Source: an uncultured Paracoccaceae bacterium
GTDB taxonomy: Bacteria > Pseudomonadota > Alphaproteobacteria > Rhodobacterales > Rhodobacteraceae
Assembly: GCA_937883775.1 (NCBI GenBank)
Contig: CAKZXZ010000145.1
Span: forward strand, 1-49,108
DNA: 49,108 nucleotides
Reading direction: 5' to 3'
Shown here: one piece after another, positions 44,018 through 49,108 of the stretch
Layout: each line of letters opens with the position of its first letter
Position numbering within the stretch: the first letter of the stretch is position 1
Notes under the pieces: model-generated
Databases searched by the model: none
What the model was told of the DNA's origin: nothing
The model's input: the letters and a program-made list of their open reading frames with translations, nothing else
Translations under genes and position numbers: made by a program

Positions 44018-44164
44018 AGAAAGCGTCCGTTTGCCGCAAGGGACAATCTTGTTCTGCACTCTAGAATATGGTTCACAGAGCGCTGAATACAACGGGATTC
44101 CGCCTCGCAGACGAGGCCTCCGTCACGATGGGTGATCTACACCCGCAACCGATGGGAAACATAC

Positions 44165-45028
44165 ATGCGATTGATGATGAAATGTGCCGGTCTGACCGGT
44201 TTTCTGACAGCCTTCGGCGCAGCGGGCGGCGCGGCTGCTCAAGATGCGTTGCAAGATCTCGAAGTGATCGGTCAGCCGATTGAGCGCGGCATCGGCTTTC
44301 AGCCTGCCGCGACCGAGCTTGCACGCGACCTGCAATGGCTCGACGGGATGCTTTTGGTGATTATCACGATCATCACCATCTTCGTCACAGCGCTGCTTGT
44401 TATCGTGATGGTGCGCTACAACCGCCGCACCAACCCGACACCAGCAACCTTCACACACCACTCTGCGATTGAGGTCACCTGGACCGTGGTGCCGATCATT
44501 ATATTGATGTTCATCGGCGCGTTCTCGTTGCCGGTGTTGTTCAAACAGCAGGAAATCCCCGAGGCAGACATCACCATCAAGGTGACCGGATACCAGTGGT
44601 ATTGGGGCTATGAATACGTCGATCACGAATTTGCATTCGACAGCTTCATGCTGGCCCGCGATGAACTGGCGGATTACGGCTATGAAGATCAGGCCTATCT
44701 GCTGGCGACAGACACCGCCGTTGTCGTACCCGTTGGCAAGACGGTCGTGATGCAGGTTACCGGCGGAGATGTGATCCATTCGTGGACGATCCCGGCCTTT
44801 GGCGTCAAGCAAGATGCGGTGCCCGGTCGCTTGGCCGAGCTGTGGTTCGCGGCCGAAAAGGAAGGCATCTATTTCGGCCAGTGCTCTGAGCTGTGCGGAA
44901 AGGACCATGCCTATATGCCGATCACCGTGAAAGTGGTCAGCGAAGAGGTCTATGCCGAGTGGTTGGACGGCGCGATTGAAGAATTCGCCGGCACCCCGCG
45001 CAGCATCGACATTGCCTCTGCCGAGTAA
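44165..45028 (+). CDS. coxB: Cytochrome c oxidase subunit II (CtaC/CoxB)
   Basis: Subunit II takes electrons from cytochrome c into the CuA centre of the aa3 oxidase. The 287-residue precursor has a signal peptide (cut near AAA-QD, residue 25), two membrane helices (about 62-84 and 103-126), the conserved [10 protein letters not shown], and CuA ligands H205, C240, E242, C244, H248 and M251. ATG 44165 follows a GGGAAA; a GTG at 44132 is in frame. Subunit I (coxA/ctaD) is not adjacent, as is usual in this group. Confidence 0.95.
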   Translation: MRLMMKCAGLTGFLTAFGAAGGAAAQDALQDLEVIGQPIERGIGFQPAATELARDLQWLDGMLLVIITIITIFVTALLVIVMVRYNRRTNPTPATFTHHSAIEVTWTVVPIIILMFIGAFSLPVLFKQQEIPEADITIKVTGYQWYWGYEYVDHEFAFDSFMLARDELADYGYEDQAYLLATDTAVVVPVGKTVVMQVTGGDVIHSWTIPAFGVKQDAVPGRLAELWFAAEKEGIYFGQCSELCGKDHAYMPITVKVVSEEVYAEWLDGAIEEFAGTPRSIDIASAE

Positions 45029-45048
45029 AATCAGCTGAAAAGCCAAAC

Positions 45049-45068
45049 GGGGCGGCATCGTCCGCCCC
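45049..45068 (+). other. Intergenic RNA hairpin between coxB and ctaB
   Basis: GGGGCGG CATCGT CCGCCCC forms a seven-pair stem with a six-base loop; no T run follows. It may protect or limit the transcript between coxB and ctaB. Confidence 0.5.
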
Positions 45069-45093
45069 ATTCAGCCAAAAGCCAGGACGCAAA

Positions 45094-46029
45094 ATGACCG
45101 ATACCAGCATTAACAAGCCAGAGACCGGAGATGCGCAATTCAGCGATTTCTTCGCGCTGCTCAAGCCCCGCGTGATGTCCCTTGTGGTCTTCACGGCGCT
45201 GGTTGGCCTTTTGGTCGCCCCTGGGACAATCCACCCGTTCCTTGCGTTTTGCGGTATCTTGTTCGTGGCCATTGGGGCAGGGGCCTCGGGCGCGTTGAAC
45301 ATGTGGTGGGACGCCGATATCGACCGCATCATGCGCCGCACACAAAAGCGGCCCATTCCGGCGGGTAAGGTGACTTCGGGGGATGCACTTGCGATTGGCT
45401 TGGCGCTTTCGGGCTTTTCGGTAGTGCTGTTATGGCTTGCGACGAATGCGCTGGCGGCAGGTCTGCTGGCCTTCACTATCTTCTTTTACGCTGTCGTTTA
45501 TTCGATGTGGCTGAAACGCTCGACCCCGCAGAACATCGTCATCGGCGGCGCGGCGGGTGCTTTCCCGCCTGTGATCGGCTGGGCCATCGTCACCGGGACC
45601 GTTTCGCTTGAAGCGGTGCTGATGTTTGCCATCATTTTCATGTGGACGCCGCCGCATTTCTGGGCGTTGGCGCTGTTCATGAAGTCTGACTATGACGATG
45701 CAGGTGTGCCGATGCTGACAGTGACCCACGGGCGCCGCACGACCCGGAACCACATCCTGATTTACACGCTTTTGTTGGCGCCTGTCGCTGTCGGTCTTGG
45801 TCTGACCGCGATTGCCGGACCGATCTATCTGGCGATTGCGATTGCCCTGAATGCGTGGTTCATCAAAGGCGCGATCGAGATTTGGCGCCGCGATGAAGCG
45901 CAAGCGGAATTCGATCACTACAAGACCGAGAAAGCGTTCTTTAAGTTTTCACTGCTCTACCTTTTCCTGCATTTTGGTGCGTTGTTGGTGACCCCGGCAT
46001 TGGCACCCTTTGGCTTTGGAGGTTGGTGA
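45094..46029 (+). CDS. ctaB: Protoheme IX farnesyltransferase (CtaB/CyoE)
   Basis: CtaB adds a farnesyl group to heme b, making heme O for the oxidase. The 311-residue protein is a UbiA-family enzyme with about nine membrane helices, NMWWDADIDRIMRRTQKRPIPAG with the Asp-rich motif, and the second motif YSMWLKRSTPQNIVIGG plus FMWTPPHFWALALF. Its stop overlaps the next start (TGATG). Confidence 0.96.
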   Translation: MTDTSINKPETGDAQFSDFFALLKPRVMSLVVFTALVGLLVAPGTIHPFLAFCGILFVAIGAGASGALNMWWDADIDRIMRRTQKRPIPAGKVTSGDALAIGLALSGFSVVLLWLATNALAAGLLAFTIFFYAVVYSMWLKRSTPQNIVIGGAAGAFPPVIGWAIVTGTVSLEAVLMFAIIFMWTPPHFWALALFMKSDYDDAGVPMLTVTHGRRTTRNHILIYTLLLAPVAVGLGLTAIAGPIYLAIAIALNAWFIKGAIEIWRRDEAQAEFDHYKTEKAFFKFSLLYLFLHFGALLVTPALAPFGFGGW

Positions 46030-46217
46030 TGGCGTTCTCGAAAGATCACGAACTGCATGAACGCCGCTTTGGGCGTAATTTGTCCCTTGCGGTTGTTCTT
46101 ATTGGGCTGGTTGGCATTGTATTTGGCCTGACGGTCGTAAAAGTGACCACAGGCCAGCCGCTTGAAGGCTTTGACCATGTCGCCCGGCCGCACATGATCC
46201 CTGAGGAGGGCAATTGA
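46029..46217 (+). CDS. Small CoxF-like membrane protein of the oxidase operon
   Basis: The 62-residue protein has one hydrophobic segment (LSLAVVLIGLVGIVFGLTVVKV, about residues 18-39) and a short C-terminal tail. Proteins of this type sit between ctaB and ctaG in alphaproteobacteria and are called CoxF-like; their role in assembly is not fixed. Start ATG 46029 overlaps the ctaB stop; its own stop overlaps the ctaG start. Confidence 0.85.
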   Translation: MAFSKDHELHERRFGRNLSLAVVLIGLVGIVFGLTVVKVTTGQPLEGFDHVARPHMIPEEGN

Positions 46218-46795
46218 TGCTGGGACTGGAAGGCAAGCAAAAGACACTCGCGCAGACCGTTGGCGTTGTGGTGCTGATGGGCGGCCTCGCTTGGGCATCC
46301 GTGCCGCTTTACGATTGGTTCTGCCGCGTCACCGGGTATGGCGGTGCGACGAACGTGGCCGAAAGCGGTAGCGAGACGATCCTCGATCAGACGATCAAAA
46401 TCCGCTTTGATGCATCGCTTGAGCGCGACATGCCATGGGAATTCAAGCCCATGCAGCGCGAGATGGAGATTCGCATCGGCGAGACCGGTTTGGCCTTTTA
46501 TGAGGCATACAATCCGACGGATCGGCCTGTCGCCGGGTCCGCAAGCTATAACGTGGCCCCCTATGCAGCGGGTGCATTTTTTAGCAAGATCCACTGCTTT
46601 TGCTTTGAAGAGCAACTGCTTGCTCCCGGAGAGCGCGTGACAATGCCGGTCACTTTCTTCGTGGATCCCGAAATCATCGACGACCGTGAGGCGAAGTTCG
46701 CCAAGCACATCACGCTGTCTTACACCTTCTACGAAATTGACCTCCCCGAGGACACAGCGCAGCTGGCGGTCCCTTCGGATGGGGCCGTGAACTAA
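46217..46795 (+). CDS. ctaG: Cytochrome c oxidase assembly protein CtaG (Cox11)
   Basis: CtaG delivers copper to CuB of subunit I. The 192-residue protein has an N-terminal membrane helix and a periplasmic domain with the copper site SKIHCFCFEEQ (CFC pair). The start is ATG 46217, overlapping the previous stop, with GAGGAGGG seven bases upstream; an in-frame TTG three bases before is less likely. Confidence 0.95.
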   Translation: MLGLEGKQKTLAQTVGVVVLMGGLAWASVPLYDWFCRVTGYGGATNVAESGSETILDQTIKIRFDASLERDMPWEFKPMQREMEIRIGETGLAFYEAYNPTDRPVAGSASYNVAPYAAGAFFSKIHCFCFEEQLLAPGERVTMPVTFFVDPEIIDDREAKFAKHITLSYTFYEIDLPEDTAQLAVPSDGAVN

Positions 46796-46816
46796 TCAAG
46801 GACCAGGGAACAGACC

Positions 46817-47620
46817 ATGGCACATGCTAAGAACCACGATTACCACATCCTGAGCCCTTCGGCCTGGCCGCTCATCGCGTCTGTCGGGGCGTTTGTCATG
46901 CTTTTCGGTGCCGTCCTCTGGATGCACGGCTCTGGCCCCTGGATGTTCCTGATGGGCTTTGTCGCCGTGCTTTACGTGATGTTCGGCTGGTGGTCGGATG
47001 TTGTGACGGAAAGCCAGCAAGGCGATCACACGCCAGCGGTGCGCATTGGTCTGCGTTACGGGTTTATCCTGTTCGTGATGTCCGAAGTGATGTTCTTTGC
47101 TGCCTGGTTCTGGTCGTTCTTCAAGCACGCGCTTTACCCAATGGACGAATATATCGGCTCGACATACATCCCGCCCGAGTTCTATCAGGTCGATGCTTTC
47201 CACCTGCCGCTTATCAACACGCTGGTCCTGCTTTTGTCGGGCTGCGCGGTGACCTGGGCGCACCATGCGCTGGTGCACAACGAAAGCCGTAAGGACGTGG
47301 AAATGGGCCTGCTAGCTGCGGTCATTCTGGGCGTCTTCTTCACATTCCTGCAGGGCTATGAATACCGCTATCTGCTGGTCGAACAGGACTGGGTTTTTGG
47401 CGAAGATAAGTTCTTCTCGAACTTCTTCATGGCAACGGGCTTTCACGGTCTGCACGTCATCATCGGTACGATCTTTCTGTTTGTGTGCTACCTGCGGGTT
47501 CGTGCGGGTCATTTCACAGCGGAAAAACACGTCGGGTTCGAGGCCGCTGCCTGGTATTGGCACTTCGTTGACGTGGTGTGGTTGTTCCTGTTCGCGGCTG
47601 TCTATATCTGGGGCATATAA
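46817..47620 (+). CDS. coxC: Cytochrome c oxidase subunit III (CtaE/CoxC)
   Basis: Subunit III is a seven-helix membrane protein that supports the oxidase core. The 267-residue protein has the conserved HPWHxLxxSxWPx type start ([13 protein letters not shown]), [22 protein letters not shown], and the C-terminal [18 protein letters not shown]. Twenty-one bases separate it from ctaG. Confidence 0.97.
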   Translation: MAHAKNHDYHILSPSAWPLIASVGAFVMLFGAVLWMHGSGPWMFLMGFVAVLYVMFGWWSDVVTESQQGDHTPAVRIGLRYGFILFVMSEVMFFAAWFWSFFKHALYPMDEYIGSTYIPPEFYQVDAFHLPLINTLVLLLSGCAVTWAHHALVHNESRKDVEMGLLAAVILGVFFTFLQGYEYRYLLVEQDWVFGEDKFFSNFFMATGFHGLHVIIGTIFLFVCYLRVRAGHFTAEKHVGFEAAAWYWHFVDVVWLFLFAAVYIWGI

Positions 47621-47648
47621 GCCTCTCACCGATGACATGATTTCAAAG

Positions 47649-47675
47649 GCGCGGAGGCTCAGCTTCCGCGCTTTT
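47649..47675 (+). terminator. Intrinsic terminator/attenuator between coxC and surf1
   Basis: GCGCGGAGGC and GCTTCCGCGC pair over ten positions (one G-U) around a TCA loop, followed by TTTT at 47672-47675. Only 14 bases remain before the surf1 start, so surf1 and thrC would need read-through or their own promoter. Confidence 0.8.
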
Positions 47676-47689
47676 CACTTGGGGGTATC

Positions 47690-48364
47690 ATGACGGCTCG
47701 CCTGATCTTTCCACTGCTGCTTGGCTTTATCGGTGCGGCTATTCTGATCGCACTGGGGGTCTGGCAGATGCAGCGGCTGGACTGGAAGCAAGGTATTCTG
47801 GCAGAGATCGACGCCCAGATCAGCGGCCCCGCAATTGCGCTCCCAGTTGATCCGGACCCAGAGGCGGATCGCTATGCGCCGGTTGAGTTGACCGGCACGA
47901 TTGGACGTCCCGAAATCCCGGTTCTGGTGTCGGTCAAACGGGTGGGTCCCGGCTACCGTCTGATCGTCCCGTTTGAGACCGAAGGGCGCCGGATCCTGCT
48001 GGACCAAGGGTTCATTCCGCTTGAGGCCAAGGACGCCGCGCGCGCCACCGGAGAGGTGACGATCCGGGGCAATCTGCATTGGCCGGATGAAATCGACAGC
48101 TACACCCCCGAGAATGATCTGGACGCCAATATCTGGTTTTCCCGCGATGTGGAGACGCTGGCCGCTGCGCTGGGCACGGAACCTGTACTTGTCATCGCGG
48201 CGACGCAAACGGACCCGTCTGTGACGCCCCTGCCAGTAGACAGCAGCGCGATCCCGAACGATCACCTGAATTATGCCGTCACGTGGTTTTCGCTGGCGGC
48301 TGTCTGGTTGGGGATGACAGCGTTTCTTGTCTCGCGTATCAGGCGAACGACGATAAGAGGCTAA
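47690..48364 (+). CDS. Cytochrome oxidase assembly protein SURF1
   Basis: Surf1 is an inner-membrane factor in heme a insertion into subunit I. The 224-residue protein has two membrane helices (about 5-23 and 194-214) and a periplasmic loop with the family signatures GVWQMQRLDWKQ, GYRLIVPFET, LLDQGFIP and HLNYAVTWFSLAAVWLGM. Start ATG 47690. Confidence 0.94.
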   Translation: MTARLIFPLLLGFIGAAILIALGVWQMQRLDWKQGILAEIDAQISGPAIALPVDPDPEADRYAPVELTGTIGRPEIPVLVSVKRVGPGYRLIVPFETEGRRILLDQGFIPLEAKDAARATGEVTIRGNLHWPDEIDSYTPENDLDANIWFSRDVETLAAALGTEPVLVIAATQTDPSVTPLPVDSSAIPNDHLNYAVTWFSLAAVWLGMTAFLVSRIRRTTIRG

Positions 48365-48371
48365 GACGACA

Positions 48372-49108
48372 ATGCGCTATATTTCGACCCGCGGCACCGC
48401 GCCTGTTTTGAGTTTTGAAGAGGCGATGCTGACCGGTCTGGCCCGCGATGGGGGCCTGTATGTGCCCGAGGAAATCCCAAAGATCAGTGCCGCCGACATC
48501 GCGGCGCTGCGCGGGCTGTCTTACGAAGAGGTCGCCTACCGCATCATGCGGCCTTTCATCGGCGACACGTTCACCGATGCCGAGTTCACCGACATCATCG
48601 CGCGCGCCTATGCAGGCTTCGGTCACGATGCCCGCGCGCCTTTGGTGCAGATCGGGCAGAACCATTATCTGCTTGAGTTGTTCCACGGTCCGACTTTGGC
48701 GTTCAAAGACTTCGCTATGCAGCTGATCGGGCAATTGTTCGAGGCGGCTTTGACCCGCTCGGGTGAGCGCGTGACGATTGTGGGCGCGACATCGGGCGAC
48801 ACGGGGTCGGCCGCGATAGAGGCGTTCCGGGGGCTGGACGCGGTCGATGTGTTTATCCTGTTCCCGAATGGTCGGGTCTCTGAGGTGCAGCGCCGCCAGA
48901 TGACGACGCCGTCGGAAGCCAACGTGCATGCGCTGGCGATTGAAGGGGATTTTGACACCTGTCAGGCCGCCGTGAAGGACATGTTCAACGATTTCGACTT
49001 TCGCGACGGCGTGCGTTTGGCGGGTGTGAACTCGATCAACTGGGCGCGGGTTCTGGCGCAGGTTGTTTATTATTTCACGTCGGCAGTTTCGCTGGGCGCG
49101 CCGGATCG
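48372..49108 (+). CDS. thrC: Threonine synthase (3' end outside window)
   Basis: ThrC is a PLP-dependent enzyme that converts O-phosphohomoserine to threonine. The 245 visible residues include the start MRYISTRG, the PLP Lys in LFHGPTLAFKDFAM, and VGATSGDTGSAAIEAF. It begins seven bases after surf1. The gene continues beyond the window. The surf1-thrC pairing is usual in this group. Confidence 0.96.
   Translation, partial: MRYISTRGTAPVLSFEEAMLTGLARDGGLYVPEEIPKISAADIAALRGLSYEEVAYRIMRPFIGDTFTDAEFTDIIARAYAGFGHDARAPLVQIGQNHYLLELFHGPTLAFKDFAMQLIGQLFEAALTRSGERVTIVGATSGDTGSAAIEAFRGLDAVDVFILFPNGRVSEVQRRQMTTPSEANVHALAIEGDFDTCQAAVKDMFNDFDFRDGVRLAGVNSINWARVLAQVVYYFTSAVSLGAPD

Overview
The window is a stretch of bacterial chromosome from an alphaproteobacterium, most likely a marine Rhodobacteraceae (Roseobacter group). 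The evidence is the gene order ruvB / ybgC-tolQRAB-pal-cpoB-tilS-ftsH, the ctaC-ctaB-coxF-ctaG-ctaE-surf1-thrC block with subunit I elsewhere, the ligase-associated helicase/PdeM pair, a FnrL-type box (TTGAT-N4-ATCAA), and high GC. No rRNA, tRNA, insertion sequence, prophage or CRISPR array is visible. The window cuts ruvB at its 5' end and thrC at its 3' end.

Layout. 1-10.5 kb (+ strand): the end of ruvB, a conserved unknown protein, the Tol-Pal cell-envelope operon, tilS and ftsH, closed by a clear terminator. 10.6-16.6 kb: a MOSC protein, a PaaI-type thioesterase, a membrane-anchored LytTR regulator, PdeM and the Lhr-like helicase, then a 3-hydroxyisobutyrate-dehydrogenase-like protein that overlaps an upstream AAA ATPase.

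16.6-31.6 kb: a Tad/Flp pilus region. On the minus strand, reading leftwards from 30.4 kb, it holds flp pilin, cpaB, cpaC secretin, an OmpA-like lipoprotein, cpaE/tadZ, cpaF/tadA, tadB, tadC, two TPR lipoproteins and the prepilin peptidase cpaA/tadV. Hairpin terminators after flp, cpaB and the OmpA-like gene divide it into several transcription units. A polytopic GT-C-like membrane protein lies on one side and a lytic transglycosylase on the other. No tadE/F/G pseudopilin genes are present here.

31.6-36.0 kb: a four-gene cassette made of a HAD-UbiA fusion, a DprE2-like SDR, a DprE1-like FAD oxidase and a lipid-flippase-like membrane protein. It resembles the mycobacterial pathway for decaprenyl-phospho-D-arabinofuranose. 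Together with the GT-C-like protein and the pilus genes it suggests a lipid-linked arabinose donor pathway that may glycosylate the pilus or another surface structure. This is the most interesting hypothesis in the window; it is inference from gene content and neighbourhood.

36.2-44.0 kb: two GNAT acetyltransferases, a two-subunit CoA-transferase, topA, dprA and tldD. 44.0-49.1 kb (+ strand): the aa3-type cytochrome c oxidase subunit and assembly operon, preceded by a perfect FnrL-like box, then surf1 and the start of thrC.
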